From Heliomarina baculiformis (GTDB lineage Bacteria; Pseudomonadota; Alphaproteobacteria; Rhodobacterales; Rhodobacteraceae), in assembly GCF_019966545.1 (NCBI RefSeq), contig NZ_JAIMIC010000004.1, forward strand, positions 310,001 to 374,000: a stretch of DNA of 64,000 nt, in the 5' to 3' direction. The notes below the pieces were generated by a model. That model ran no database searches. It was not told the origin of the DNA and saw nothing but the letters and a program-made list of their open reading frames with translations. The first letter of the stretch is position 1. Each line of letters opens with the position of its first letter. Below, piece after piece: positions 1 to 10,119 of this stretch. The translations under genes were made by a program, and so were the position numbers.

Positions 1-2821
1 GCACCCATTCGATATTGGGTTCGATAAAGGACCAGCCGCCCTGGTTCTTGGGCTCTTCCTGGCACCAGACCATTTCCGCGCCTTTGAACCGTTCCAGTTC
101 CTTGACGAGGCTGATCGCCGGGAAGGGATAGAACTGTTCGATACGGAGCAGGTAGACATCGTCGATCCCGCGGGCATCGCGTTCCTCGAGCAGGTCGTAA
201 TACACCTTGCCCGAGCACATGACGACGCGCTTGATCTTGTCGTCGGCGGCCAGCTTGGTGTCCGAGTTGCCCTTTTCCGCATCGTCCCAGAGCACGCGGT
301 GGAAGCTGGATCCGGTGGTGAAATCCTCGGCCGTGGAAATCGCCAGCTTGTGACGCAGCAGCGATTTCGGCGTCATCAGGATGAGCGGCTTGCGGAAAGA
401 CCGGTGGATCTGGCGGCGCAGGATGTGGAAGTAGTTCGCCGGGGTGGTGCAGTTGGCGACGATCCAGTTGTCCTGACCGCACATGGTCAGGAAGCGTTCC
501 AGACGGGCCGAGGAGTGCTCGGGGCCCTGACCCTCGTAGCCGTGAGGCAGCAGGCAGACGAGACCCGACATGCGCAGCCATTTGGATTCACCCGAAGAGA
601 TGAACTGGTCGAACATGATCTGCGCGCCGTTGGCGAAATCGCCAAACTGCGCCTCCCACATGACGAGGGCGTTGGGCTCGGCCAGCGAGTAGCCGTATTC
701 GAACCCGAGCACCGCATATTCCGAGAGCATGGAGTCGATGACTTCGTACTGGGCCTGACCGTCGCGGACATGGTTCAGCGGGAAGTAACGCTCTTCCGTC
801 TCTTGGTTGATGAAGGCCGAGTGGCGCTGCGAGAAGGTGCCGCGGGTGGAGTCCTGCCCGGAGAGGCGGACGGGATAGCCCTCGGTCAGGAGCGAGCCAA
901 AGGCCAGTGCCTCACCGGTGGCCCAGTCAAAGCCCTTGCCGGTTTCGAACATTTCCTTCTTGGCATCCAGCAGACGCTGGACGGTGCGGTGCAGCGGGAA
1001 GCCATCGGGCGCGGTGGTCAGCGCCTTGCCGATTTCCTCGAGCGTTTCCGGCGCGATTTCGGTGGTGCCGCGCACGTAGTCTTCCTTGTTGTGGTCAAGG
1101 TGCGACCAGCGCCCGTCGAGCCAGTCGGCCTTGTTGGGCTTGTATTCCTTACCGGCCTCGAACTCTTCGTTCATCTTGGCCTGGAACGCCGCCTTCATAT
1201 CCTCGATCTCGCCCTCGGGGATCAGGCCATCCTTGACCAGCCGCTCGGTATAGAGCGAGAGCGTGGTCTTGTGGGTCTTGATCCGCTTGTACATGACCGG
1301 ATTGGTAAACATGGGCTCGTCGCCCTCGTTGTGACCAAAGCGGCGGTAGCAGAAGATGTCGATCACCACGTCCTTGTGGAACTTCTGCCGGAATTCGGTG
1401 GCGACCTTGGCGGCGTGCACCACGGCCTCGGGATCGTCGCCATTGACGTGGAAGATCGGTGCCTCGACCATCAGCGCGATGTCAGTCGGGTAGGGCGACG
1501 AACGCGAGAAGTGCGGCGCGGTGGTGAAGCCGATCTGGTTGTTCACCACGATATGCATGGTGCCGCCGGTGCGGTGACCTTTCAGCCCGGAGAGACCGAA
1601 ACCTTCGGCCACGACGCCCTGACCGGCAAAGGCCGCATCGCCGTGCAGCAAAATCGGCAGCACCTTGGAGCGGTCGTGATCATGCGCCTGATCCTGTTTC
1701 GCGCGGGCCTTGCCCAGCACCACCGGATTCACCGCCTCGAGATGCGAGGGGTTCGCGGTCAGCGACAGGTGTACGGAATTGCTGTCAAACTCGCGGTCGG
1801 AAGACGCGCCGAGGTGGTATTTCACGTCGCCGGAACCATCGACATCCTCGGGCTTGAAGCTGCCGCCCTGGAATTCGTTGAAAATCGCGCGATAGGGTTT
1901 CTGCATCACATTGGCGAGCACCGAAAGACGGCCGCGGTGGGGCATCCCGATGATGATGTCCTCGACCCCAAGCGCACCGCCGCGCTTGATGATCTGTTCC
2001 ATCGCGGGGATCAGGCTTTCACCGCCGTCCAGACCGAAACGCTTGGTGCCCATGTATTTCACATGGAGGAATTTCTCGAAGCCCTCGGCCTCGACCATCT
2101 TGTTGAGGATGGCCTTGCGGCCTTCGCGGGTGAATTTGATTTCCTTGTCGAAGCCTTCGATCCGCTCTTTGAGCCAGCCGGCCTCTTCGGGGTTGGAAAT
2201 GTGCATGTATTGCAGCGCGAAGGTGCCACAATAGGTGCGTTGGACGATATCGACGATCTGGCGCATCGGCGCGACCTGAAGGCCGAGCACGTTGTCGATA
2301 AAGATCGGACGGTCCATGTCCTCTTCGTTGAAGCCATAGCTCTTCGGATCAAGCTCGGGGTGCGGGGTCTGATCGCGCATGCCCAGCGGGTCGAGATCGG
2401 CAACAAGGTGGCCGCGGATCCGGTAGGCGCGGATCAGCATGAGGGCGCGGATCGAATCCAGCACGGCGCGTTTGATCTGGTCGTCGGTGACCTCGGCGCC
2501 AACCTCTTTCGCCTTGCTTTCGATTTTTTCCTTGGCGGCCTTGGCTTCGGCGGGGGCGGGCGCCCATTCGCCCGTCATCGCGCCGGTCAGGTCGTCGTCA
2601 GGCATCGGCGGCCAGTCGGGGCGCGCCCAGCTTGGTCCCTGTGCCTCGGCCCGGACATCCTGACCGTTGTCGCCCAGAGCCTTGAAGAATTCGGCCCATG
2701 CCGTGTCTACGGCTGAAGGGTCACCGGCGTATTGCGCGTAGAGCTGTTCGAGATACTCGGCATTATGCCCCTGCATGAAAGAGGAGGCGTGAAACTGCGC
2801 GTTTGAGGATTGGTCGGTCAT
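1..2821 (-). CDS. sucA: 2-oxoglutarate dehydrogenase E1 component (3' end outside window)
   Basis: Thiamine-diphosphate-dependent E1 subunit of the 2-oxoglutarate dehydrogenase complex, which decarboxylates 2-oxoglutarate and transfers the succinyl group to E2 in the TCA cycle. Reading the minus strand gives about 940 codons with no stop before the window edge; the family is usually near 985 residues, so only the C-terminus is missing. The N-terminus (MTDQSSNAQFHASSFMQGHN) followed by LYAQYAGDPSAVDTAWAEFF is the E2-contact segment of the family. A thiamine-binding stretch with HVNGDDPEAVVHA lies near residue 455 and the transketolase pyrimidine domain (GTFSQRHSAFINQ) follows. The ATG overlaps the DUF805 stop by 4 bp (ATGA) and has GAGG upstream, so translation is probably coupled. 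Identification is secure. Confidence 0.97.
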   Translation of the reverse strand, partial: MTDQSSNAQFHASSFMQGHNAEYLEQLYAQYAGDPSAVDTAWAEFFKALGDNGQDVRAEAQGPSWARPDWPPMPDDDLTGAMTGEWAPAPAEAKAAKEKIESKAKEVGAEVTDDQIKRAVLDSIRALMLIRAYRIRGHLVADLDPLGMRDQTPHPELDPKSYGFNEEDMDRPIFIDNVLGLQVAPMRQIVDIVQRTYCGTFALQYMHISNPEEAGWLKERIEGFDKEIKFTREGRKAILNKMVEAEGFEKFLHVKYMGTKRFGLDGGESLIPAMEQIIKRGGALGVEDIIIGMPHRGRLSVLANVMQKPYRAIFNEFQGGSFKPEDVDGSGDVKYHLGASSDREFDSNSVHLSLTANPSHLEAVNPVVLGKARAKQDQAHDHDRSKVLPILLHGDAAFAGQGVVAEGFGLSGLKGHRTGGTMHIVVNNQIGFTTAPHFSRSSPYPTDIALMVEAPIFHVNGDDPEAVVHAAKVATEFRQKFHKDVVIDIFCYRRFGHNEGDEPMFTNPVMYKRIKTHKTTLSLYTERLVKDGLIPEGEIEDMKAAFQAKMNEEFEAGKEYKPNKADWLDGRWSHLDHNKEDYVRGTTEIAPETLEEIGKALTTAPDGFPLHRTVQRLLDAKKEMFETGKGFDWATGEALAFGSLLTEGYPVRLSGQDSTRGTFSQRHSAFINQETEERYFPLNHVRDGQAQYEVIDSMLSEYAVLGFEYGYSLAEPNALVMWEAQFGDFANGAQIMFDQFISSGESKWLRMSGLVCLLPHGYEGQGPEHSSARLERFLTMCGQDNWIVANCTTPANYFHILRRQIHRSFRKPLILMTPKSLLRHKLAISTAEDFTTGSSFHRVLWDDAEKGNSDTKLAADDKIKRVVMCSGKVYYDLLEERDARGIDDVYLLRIEQFYPFPAISLVKELERFKGAEMVWCQEEPKNQGGWSFIEPNIEWV

Positions 2822-3354
2822 GGGGTTACCTCGTGAGGGTTTGGACCAAATGTGTTCGTGCCGGGCTGGGAGGGGCGGGTCAGCCACCAAAGGACCAGGA
2901 GCGGAGAGATGATGAGGACGATGACGGCGATGAACAGGATGACGGAGCTTGTACCGCCGATGATGCCGCTGAAATCGCCGGCCATCAGGGCCGGGAAGCC
3001 GGACAGGAACCCGACAAAGGTAAAGATGCCGATCATGACGATCAGCGGGTAAAGCAGGAAAAAGCCCGAACGGCCGGTATCGTGCATGCGACGCCAGCCT
3101 GCCGAGAGCGAGGGCAGCAGGGTGGCAAGCGAAAAGATCGCGTTGATCGGGCCATTGCTCGAGGTGCTGGCACTGAATTCGCCGGGGCCGGTTTCAACCA
3201 TTGCCGAGCCGAAAAAGATTGTGTCGAGGATGCTGCAGGCGATGCTGCCAAGGATTACGAAGAGCACGAAGTACCAGTATTCCGAGCGCGAAGCGCGGCC
3301 CGAGAAGGTGACGTACTTTGAGAAACAGGTGCTGACGGCTTCCTTGAAGGTCAT
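2818..3354 (-). CDS. DUF805 family inner-membrane protein
   Basis: A 178-residue protein of the DUF805 family (YhaH-like). The family signatures are visible: GRASRSEYWYF near residues 19-29 and RRMHDTGRSG near residues 88-97. About four hydrophobic segments follow the usual pattern of the family. The function of DUF805 is unknown. A strong ribosome binding site (GGGAGGT) precedes the ATG. The gene overlaps the sucA start by 4 bp, so it is the first gene of the visible sucA unit. Whether it helps the dehydrogenase complex or merely shares the transcript cannot be told from sequence. Confidence 0.9.
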   Translation of the reverse strand: MTFKEAVSTCFSKYVTFSGRASRSEYWYFVLFVILGSIACSILDTIFFGSAMVETGPGEFSASTSSNGPINAIFSLATLLPSLSAGWRRMHDTGRSGFFLLYPLIVMIGIFTFVGFLSGFPALMAGDFSGIIGGTSSVILFIAVIVLIISPLLVLWWLTRPSQPGTNTFGPNPHEVTP

Positions 3355-3587
3355 GCGGTACCTCCCGCCAGAGGGGCCGCGGCACGGGGGCGCAGGGCGA
3401 TTTGCGCCGCTTGTCCGTCCTGTTCTCTGCCCTGTCGGGTCATTGGGTTAGCCTTTGATTCCAAAGTCGTTCCCGGATTGACCGGGAGTCTGTGCGGCGG
3501 CCTCGTATGCTGAACCTGCGGAAGCTGCAATCGAGGAAATGCGTTCAACGTTCACGGTTGTGGCAATTGTCATCCGGGGGCCTGTCC

Positions 3588-3971
3588 TTACTGGCATTTG
3601 ATGAAGGTCAGGATGGTTCGTCGCGTTTCATCGACGATGTCGCTGATGCCGATATTTTGCGAGGGGGTGCCCAATTCCTTGCACATCACCAGTCCCATCT
3701 GTTGCAAATCGGCCCGCGTTTTGCGCGGCAGATTTGCGTCTTCGCTGCCGACGAGCGTCACCTTGGGTTCGGGCCGGTTATATTGAACAACAAGGAAACC
3801 CCGCGTGAAATCCGTGTATTTGGAAAGCCCGGCGACGTCCTCGCCGAGCTCTCTTGATGTCAGGTCAGAAGCGGTCACCTCTTGCGCGGGCTGATCGGTG
3901 TCGGGCGCGGGTTCAACACACCCGGCCAAAGCCGCCACAGCGCCTGCAGTTATGAGGTGACCGGCCTGCAT
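3588..3971 (-). CDS. Putative lipoprotein downstream of sucD
   Basis: A 127-residue protein that I do not recognise beyond its export signal. The N-terminus carries a short hydrophobic stretch ending in a lipobox (ALAGC, Cys around residue 18), so it is probably lipid-anchored in the envelope. The mature part has two further cysteines (one in MCKELG, one in the C-terminal IKCQ), which could form a disulfide. It starts 3 bp after the sucD stop and so sits in the same transcript. The 233 bp between it and DUF805 have no convincing gene and could hold a promoter for DUF805-sucA. Confidence 0.8.
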   Translation of the reverse strand: MQAGHLITAGAVAALAGCVEPAPDTDQPAQEVTASDLTSRELGEDVAGLSKYTDFTRGFLVVQYNRPEPKVTLVGSEDANLPRKTRADLQQMGLVMCKELGTPSQNIGISDIVDETRRTILTFIKCQ

Positions 3972-3974
3972 GGC

Positions 3975-4856
3975 TTAGCCGATCGCTTTCAGCACGGCTT
4001 CGCCCAGTTGGGCGGGGCTGTCGGCCACGACGATGCCTGCTGATTTCATCGCTTCGATCTTGTCCTCGGCGCCGCCCTTGCCACCGGCGACGATAGCACC
4101 CGCATGGCCCATGCGGCGGCCCGGAGGCGCGGTGCGGCCCGCGATGAAACCGGCGGTCGGCTTCCAGCGGCCTTTCTTCTTTTCGTCGGCGAGGAACTGC
4201 GCGGCTTCTTCTTCGGCGGAACCGCCGATTTCACCGATCATGATGATGCTTTCGGTTTCGTCATCCGCGAGGAACCATTCCAGCACGTCGAGGTGCTCGG
4301 TTCCCTTGATCGGGTCACCGCCGATGCCGACGCAGGTGGACTGGCCGATGCCGACATCGGTGGTCTGCTTGACCGCCTCGTAGGTCAGGGTGCCCGAGCG
4401 CGAAACCACGCCGCAGGAGCCGCGCTTGTGGATGTGGCCGGGCATGATACCGATCTTGCAGGCGTCGGGGGTAATGACGCCCGGGCAGTTCGGCCCGATC
4501 AGGCGCGATTTGGAGCCTTCCAGCGCGCGCTTGACCTTCATCATGTCGAGTACCGGGATACCTTCGGTGATGCAGACAATGACTTCCATCTCGGCGTCGA
4601 TGGCTTCCATGATCGAATCCGCCGCGAAGGGGGGCGGCACGTAGATTACGGTCGCGTTCGCTTCGGTCTTGGCCTTGGCTTCGTGGACCGAGTTGAAGAC
4701 AGGCAGGTCGAGGTGGGTCTGGCCGCCTTTGCCGGGGGTGACGCCGCCGACCATCTTGGTGCCGTAGGCAATGGCCTGTTCCGTGTGGAAGGTCCCCTGC
4801 GAGCCGGTCAGGCCCTGGCAGATCACCTTGGTGTTTTCGTCGATAAGTACGGCCAT
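3975..4856 (-). CDS. sucD: Succinyl-CoA synthetase alpha subunit
   Basis: The alpha subunit of ADP/GDP-forming succinyl-CoA synthetase, which makes ATP or GTP from succinyl-CoA in the TCA cycle. The protein is 293 residues, the usual length. The CoA-binding Rossmann region begins at [20 protein letters not shown], and the phosphohistidine loop is seen as [10 protein letters not shown] near residue 247. I chose the ATG at 4856, preceded by AAGGGA; an upstream in-frame start 18 codons earlier is not conserved in the family. sucD is separated from sucC by two envelope-protein genes, which is unlike the adjacent sucCD pair of many bacteria. Confidence 0.98.
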   Translation of the reverse strand: MAVLIDENTKVICQGLTGSQGTFHTEQAIAYGTKMVGGVTPGKGGQTHLDLPVFNSVHEAKAKTEANATVIYVPPPFAADSIMEAIDAEMEVIVCITEGIPVLDMMKVKRALEGSKSRLIGPNCPGVITPDACKIGIMPGHIHKRGSCGVVSRSGTLTYEAVKQTTDVGIGQSTCVGIGGDPIKGTEHLDVLEWFLADDETESIIMIGEIGGSAEEEAAQFLADEKKKGRWKPTAGFIAGRTAPPGRRMGHAGAIVAGGKGGAEDKIEAMKSAGIVVADSPAQLGEAVLKAIG

Positions 4857-4872
4857 GATGGTCCCTTTATTA

Positions 4873-5907
4873 TTAGACGCGAGATGAGTGATAGAAGCTG
4901 CTTGAGCCAACTTCCGAACATCGGTTGGAATTTTCGCCTGCCGTTACAGCGACCACGTATCCGATTGGTGTCGTTGGGTCTTCGTAACGGACGCAGGTGG
5001 GCGTTTTGCCGGTATTAGGGTTATCGACACCGTATTCAACGTGGCGTGTATACCCGGGATAAAGTTGTGGAACGACCTGATCGAGAACTTCGGATGCTTC
5101 GGTGACGCCGAGAGATTTGGAACTGCCAAAGCAGTGTTCAGGCATCTGGCCATAATAGAATTCGACCTCGGTCGAGCCGTCAGGTGTCGCGAATACCAGC
5201 GTCGTGTCGCCGTTATCGCTGTAGTCACCCGAACGGGTAACGAAACCGGCCTGCCGAAACATGTTGGCGCGGGTCTCTGGCGACATACCGGGCTGAATGC
5301 AGAATCGCACAGCGTTGGCGAAATGTGTACGCGCTGAAGCCGAGTCGGTCGAAGTTGTTGTTTGTGCGCTGCCACCCAAAGGGCTGACCGACGCGGGATC
5401 AACACCGGCAAAGACGAGGCCGACAACGGGGCCGACGCCGTCTGCGCCATAGGAAAGCATCTCGGCTGCAAAAGGCAGGCCGGTCGCGGAGTAGCGACGT
5501 GTAAGGGTTGATCCGGGATCGGCCATCTGCATCTGCATGAGACGCCCGTCTTCGGCAAAGCGTTCGGCGGCCGCCTCGGCATCGCCGGTTGCAAGCGCGG
5601 GGCCATACACGATGCAATGGCCGTTGCCGCTGCTGTCGATCAGCTTGATTTCAACCGTAAGACCGAACGCCTGATCTTTACTGTGCAATTGCCACAAGCC
5701 GGGGGCAACCTCTTGCGGTTGCCAGCCGAAATCAGGGGAGGAGGAAACAGCGTGCGCCAGATCCGCGGCGCGTTCAGGCCCGCGTACTGAGCCGGCGGAT
5801 TGCAGGCATTGGCGCAAGGCGTCGGTTGCCTTCAGCGTTCCGATGCTCTGCGCAGCCAGCGGCCCAGCCGAGAGTGCGAGAAGGCCGATGGCAATTGCAG
5901 CCGTCAG
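4873..5907 (-). CDS. Exported protein with internal duplication, between sucC and sucD
   Basis: A protein of about 344 residues of unknown function. A signal peptide (hydrophobic stretch ending GPLAAQ) opens the chain. There is no ATG, GTG or TTG near it. The only reasonable start is a CTG at 5907 that overlaps the stop of the preceding gene (CTGA), suggesting translation by coupling. The mature protein looks like two related halves, roughly residues 25-170 and 205-330. Each begins with a helix carrying one Cys (LRQCLQ and VRFCIQ), then a beta-rich part with a second Cys (GNGHCIVYG and MPEHCFGSS), then a helix and a final strand (VVGLVFAG and GYVVAVTAG). I infer a periplasmic location. It ends 16 bp before sucD. 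Confidence 0.75.
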   Translation of the reverse strand: MTAAIAIGLLALSAGPLAAQSIGTLKATDALRQCLQSAGSVRGPERAADLAHAVSSSPDFGWQPQEVAPGLWQLHSKDQAFGLTVEIKLIDSSGNGHCIVYGPALATGDAEAAAERFAEDGRLMQMQMADPGSTLTRRYSATGLPFAAEMLSYGADGVGPVVGLVFAGVDPASVSPLGGSAQTTTSTDSASARTHFANAVRFCIQPGMSPETRANMFRQAGFVTRSGDYSDNGDTTLVFATPDGSTEVEFYYGQMPEHCFGSSKSLGVTEASEVLDQVVPQLYPGYTRHVEYGVDNPNTGKTPTCVRYEDPTTPIGYVVAVTAGENSNRCSEVGSSSFYHSSRV

Positions 5908-6227
5908 TCGTTGGTGCCGGTGAGCTCGTCCAGAATGCGTGTCAGCACCAGGGCCAGCCCGCCGATGACCATAGAACGGCCCAGAGAGACGCTGAGATTG
6001 CTGGGAGCCACATGGCTCACCCCGTCGCGGGTCTTGCGCAGGGCGCGGCGAGAAAAGCTGTCGTCCGGTTCCTTGCCCAGCGGCAGAGGGTCGGGCATGT
6101 CGAGCAATGCTGGCTTGGTTTTCCACAAGAGAGCCCCGACGGCGAGAAGGCCAACGCCCACTGCAATCGGTGTGACCCTGTCGTTGTCCAAGTAGTCCTT
6201 GCCAGATAAATCCATTGTTCCGTCCAT
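5904..6227 (-). CDS. Small membrane protein downstream of sucC
   Basis: A 107-residue protein of unknown function, read from the ATG at 6227, which has AGGACA a few bases upstream; a longer form from 6248 is possible. Two hydrophobic segments are visible, around VTPIAVGVGLLAVGALLW and MVIGGLALVLTRIL, separated by a basic, polar loop. It is probably an inner-membrane protein. Its stop overlaps the likely CTG start of the next gene. It lies 94 bp after sucC, beyond a terminator-like hairpin, so its expression may be lower than that of sucC. Confidence 0.7.
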   Translation of the reverse strand: MDGTMDLSGKDYLDNDRVTPIAVGVGLLAVGALLWKTKPALLDMPDPLPLGKEPDDSFSRRALRKTRDGVSHVAPSNLSVSLGRSMVIGGLALVLTRILDELTGTND

Positions 6228-6253
6228 TTTTGTCCTGTTGCAGTTCAACGGCC

Positions 6254-6280
6254 AAAACCACCGTCGGTTCCCCGACGGTG
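6254..6280 (-). terminator. Terminator-like hairpin after sucC
   Basis: A perfect 9-bp stem (CACCGTCGG / CCGACGGTG, 6259-6267 with 6272-6280) and a 4-base loop, followed on the minus strand by GTTTTGG. It lies 42 bp past the sucC stop, inside what otherwise looks like one transcript, so it may act as a partial terminator or stabilise the sucC 3' end. Confidence 0.6.
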
Positions 6281-6321
6281 TGCTTTAACCTCTGCCAGAC
6301 CTGACGGACGGGAAACATGGA

Positions 6322-7515
6322 TCAGCCTTTGACCGCTTTCACGATCTTTTCCGCGCCGTCCTTCAGATCATCGGCGGCGATGACGTCCAAACCGCTTTCG
6401 TTGATGATCTTCTTGCCTTCCTCGACATTGGTGCCTTCGAGACGGACAACCAGCGGCACCTTTAGGCCAACTTCTTTCACCGCGGCGACCACGCCTTCGG
6501 CGATGACGTCGCAGCGCATGATGCCGCCGAAGATGTTGACGAGAATGCCTTTGACCTGCTCGTCCGAGGTGATGATCTTGAACGCTTCGGTCACTTTCTC
6601 CTTGGTCGCGCCGCCGCCCACATCGAGGAAGTTGGCGGGTTCCGCACCGTAGAGCTTGATGATGTCCATCGTGGCCATCGCAAGACCCGCACCGTTCACC
6701 ATGCAGCCGATCTCACCGTCGAGCGCGATGTAGTTCAGGTCATACTTGGAGGCTTCGAGTTCCTTGGGGTCTTCCTCGGTCGTGTCGCGCAGTTCGGAGA
6801 CCTCGGGCTGGCGATACATGGCGTTGCCGTCAAAACCGAGCTTGGCGTCGAGCACCTTGAGCTGACCGCCGGGCATCAGGATCAGCGGGTTGATTTCCAG
6901 CATCTCCATGTCCTTCTCGATGAAGGCCTTGTAAAGGATGCCCATGAGCTGAACGCATTGCTTGACGGCGGGGCCTTCGAGACCCAGCGCGAAAGCGACG
7001 CGGCGACCGTGGAACGGCTGGTAACCGGTTGCGGGATCGACGCTGAAGCTGAGGATCTTCTCCGGGGTCGAGGCGGCGACCTCTTCGATGTCCATGCCGC
7101 CTTCGGTCGAGCAGACGAAAGAAACGCGGCTGGAAACGCGATCGACCAGAAGGGCGAGATAAAGCTCACGCTCGATGTCCGAGCCGTCTTCGATATAGAT
7201 GCGGTTGACCTGCTTGCCCGCCGGGCCGGTCTGGTGGGTTACGAGGGTCTTTCCAAGCATCTTCTTGGCTTCCTCGGCGGCTTCCTCGACCGATTTGGCG
7301 AGGCGCACACCGCCTTTTTCGCCTGCTTCGGCTTCCTTGAACGAGCCCTTGCCGCGGCCACCGGCGTGGATTTGAGCCTTGACGACCCAGAGCGGTCCAT
7401 CAAGTTCGCCAGCCGCGTTTTTCGCGTCTTCCGCGCGGAGGATGACCTTGCCGTCGGACACCGGGGCACCGTAGCTGCGAAGAAGGGCCTTGGCCTGATA
7501 TTCGTGGATGTTCAT
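6322..7515 (-). CDS. sucC: Succinyl-CoA synthetase beta subunit
   Basis: The ATP-grasp beta subunit that partners SucD. The length, 397 residues, is typical. The N-terminus [19 protein letters not shown], the ATP-grasp segment [14 protein letters not shown], the metal-binding LEINPL and the glycine-rich C-terminal motifs FLDVGGGA and [10 protein letters not shown] are all present. It is the first gene after a 290-bp spacer that contains the paired TGTGATCACA palindromes, about 112-142 bp before the ATG, so it probably has its own regulated promoter separate from mdh. Confidence 0.98.
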   Translation of the reverse strand: MNIHEYQAKALLRSYGAPVSDGKVILRAEDAKNAAGELDGPLWVVKAQIHAGGRGKGSFKEAEAGEKGGVRLAKSVEEAAEEAKKMLGKTLVTHQTGPAGKQVNRIYIEDGSDIERELYLALLVDRVSSRVSFVCSTEGGMDIEEVAASTPEKILSFSVDPATGYQPFHGRRVAFALGLEGPAVKQCVQLMGILYKAFIEKDMEMLEINPLILMPGGQLKVLDAKLGFDGNAMYRQPEVSELRDTTEEDPKELEASKYDLNYIALDGEIGCMVNGAGLAMATMDIIKLYGAEPANFLDVGGGATKEKVTEAFKIITSDEQVKGILVNIFGGIMRCDVIAEGVVAAVKEVGLKVPLVVRLEGTNVEEGKKIINESGLDVIAADDLKDGAEKIVKAVKG

Positions 7516-7626
7516 GAAAGTCGTTCCCGTCTGCTTGCGTTTGCTCGGGGCTATACGCCCTGTCTTGATAACGGGTTAACCCAAAAATGGGGTGTGGCCA
7601 CAGGTTTTGACAAAAAAAACGACATT

Positions 7627-7657
7627 TGTGATCACAGGCCAAAAAGCTGTGATCACA
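7627..7657 (-). promoter_or_regulatory. Paired palindromic operator upstream of sucC
   Basis: Two perfect copies of the 10-bp palindrome TGTGATCACA, at 7627-7636 and 7648-7657, with centres exactly 21 bp apart (two helical turns). The same arrangement occurs before sdhC at 13877-13907. Such spacing suits two dimers bound on one face of the helix. The regulator is not identifiable from sequence; GntR-type and CRP/FNR-type proteins bind sites of similar form. Confidence 0.8.
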
Positions 7658-7755
7658 AACGCCGGTTGTGCGGGAGAATTAGGCGGAAAACAGCAAAGGG
7701 TTGTGTGCGGCTTTGGCGGTTTGACCCTTGCGAAAGCGCGTCGCGCCACGAAAGA

Positions 7756-7782
7756 CGCCGCCCCGGTGTCTCCGGAGCGGCG
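7756..7782 (-). terminator. Rho-independent terminator of mdh
   Basis: Stem CGCCGC/GCGGCG extended by CCGG/CCGG across one mismatch, loop of 5 bases, then TCTTTC on the minus strand. It lies 24 bp past the mdh stop. Confidence 0.65.
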
Positions 7783-7805
7783 CAAAAGGTCTAAAACTGG
7801 CCCGA

Positions 7806-8846
<1,041 letters not shown>

Positions 8847-8937
8847 TCAGTGCAACTCCAAACGTCGCGGGACGGTCTGCCGGAAAGATTGACGATCGGT
8901 TAATCCCTAGGCAAACGAGGTGCTTAGGGGGTGGCTA

Positions 8938-9693
8938 ATGCTTGAGTTGAACGGCGCTTTTTTCGCGGTGGCGGTGCCCGCGGTCTTGTTTGCGGGCATC
9001 TCCAAGGGCGGATTCGGGTCCGGGGCAGCCTTTGCCTCTTCGACGATTCTGGCGCTTTTTCTGACGCCGGGACAGGCGCTTGGGGTCATGCTGCCGCTGC
9101 TGATGCTGATCGATGCGACGACGCTGCGCCCCTATTGGAAGACATGGAGCTGGCCGGATGCGCGGCTGTTGATCCTTGGTGCCGTGCCCGGGGTGGTTCT
9201 AGGCGCGTTGCTGTACAAGGTTGCCGAGCCGGATGTGTTCCGGGTGCTGATCGGGGGAATTTCGCTTGCCTTTGTCTTTTGGCAGGCGGGGCGGCGCATG
9301 GGGCTGATCCGGGCCGGGGGCACCCGTCTGTCAGGCTGGGTCGGGGGCCTCGCCGGTCTGGTCGCGGGGTTCACCAGTTTCGTGAGCCATGCGGGCGGAC
9401 CGCCTGCCGCCGTCTACCTGTTGTCGCGGAAGCTCGACAAGACAAGCTTTCAGGGCACGACAGTGCTGGTCTTCTGGGTCATCAATATCGTAAAGTTCGT
9501 GCCCTACGCGTATCTGGGCCTGTTCACGGCCGAAACCGCGCTTGCCAATCTGGCGCTTGCGCCAGTCGCGATAGTGGGGGCTCTGATCGGGGTAAAGGCG
9601 CACCGGATCGTACCTGAACGGCTCTTTTTCGGTCTGACCTATGTGCTGCTGGTCGTGACCGGTGCAAAGCTGATCTGGGAGGGGCTTACCTGA
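8938..9693 (+). CDS. TSUP (TauE/SafE) family permease
   Basis: A 251-residue polytopic membrane protein of the TSUP family, whose members move sulfite, sulfonates or other small organic anions out of or into the cell. Seen here: seven or eight hydrophobic segments, the N-terminal GISKGGFGSG motif and its second-half counterpart FTSFVSHAGGPPAAVYL. I chose the ATG at 8938 because AGGGGGTGG precedes it; a GTG at 8920 is an alternative. It is divergent from mdh. Substrate cannot be assigned from the neighbours. Confidence 0.88.
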   Translation: MLELNGAFFAVAVPAVLFAGISKGGFGSGAAFASSTILALFLTPGQALGVMLPLLMLIDATTLRPYWKTWSWPDARLLILGAVPGVVLGALLYKVAEPDVFRVLIGGISLAFVFWQAGRRMGLIRAGGTRLSGWVGGLAGLVAGFTSFVSHAGGPPAAVYLLSRKLDKTSFQGTTVLVFWVINIVKFVPYAYLGLFTAETALANLALAPVAIVGALIGVKAHRIVPERLFFGLTYVLLVVTGAKLIWEGLT

Positions 9694-9792
9694 AAGTCCT
9701 CTTTCGGAAAGCCTGTGTGGACTGAACTTTCAGCGTGGGGTGTCGTGTTGAGTTCCGCTGGCGGCGCGCCAGAGCCGCGCCAGCCGGAAGGA

Positions 9793-9809
9793 ACGCCTGT
9801 TTCAGGCGT
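9793..9809 (-). terminator. Hairpin overlapping a stop codon between convergent genes
   Basis: A perfect 7-bp inverted repeat (ACGCCTG TTT CAGGCGT) that includes the stop codon of the minus-strand exported protein, followed on that strand by TTCCTTCC. A longer imperfect GC hairpin at about 9754-9791 lies beside it and may serve the convergent permease gene. Confidence 0.45.
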
Positions 9810-10119
9810 CATTGCCTTTCGGGGGCAGCGCCTCGGCCAAAGCCTCGAATGACTGGCCGGAGGCGACGAGGCAGGTCACGCCGGCGGGGTTGGTCACGGT
9901 AATCGTCCACGTGCCGGTCTCGTCCGAGGCAAAAACTTCGACCACGGAACCGCGCGCGGCGAGTCCCATGCTTTGGCGGGTTTCGCCATACCCACCTGCA
10001 AGGCGGCCCACGACAACCTCACGCGGTGCGCAATTACGGGTTTGTTGCGCCTGGGCGGTTTCGGCCGCCGACGCCAAGGTGATGGCGGTGATCGCCAGCG
10101 GGAAGAATGCGTTTTTCAT
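9802..10119 (-). CDS. Small exported protein
   Basis: A 105-residue protein with a clear signal peptide (MKNAFFPLAITAITLASA, cleavage probably after AQA). The mature part starts with a Cys-containing NCAPREVVVGRLAGGYGE and contains a second Cys (GVTCLVASG), which could form one disulfide. I do not recognise a characterised family. It probably acts in the periplasm. It is monocistronic. Confidence 0.7.
   Translation of the reverse strand: MKNAFFPLAITAITLASAAETAQAQQTRNCAPREVVVGRLAGGYGETRQSMGLAARGSVVEVFASDETGTWTITVTNPAGVTCLVASGQSFEALAEALPPKGNDA

Noticed and set aside
299-2716. Long plus-strand open frame of 805 codons
   Set aside because: It is the antisense shadow of sucA, whose minus-strand product is clearly homologous to E1 of 2-oxoglutarate dehydrogenase. 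High GC makes long antisense frames common.
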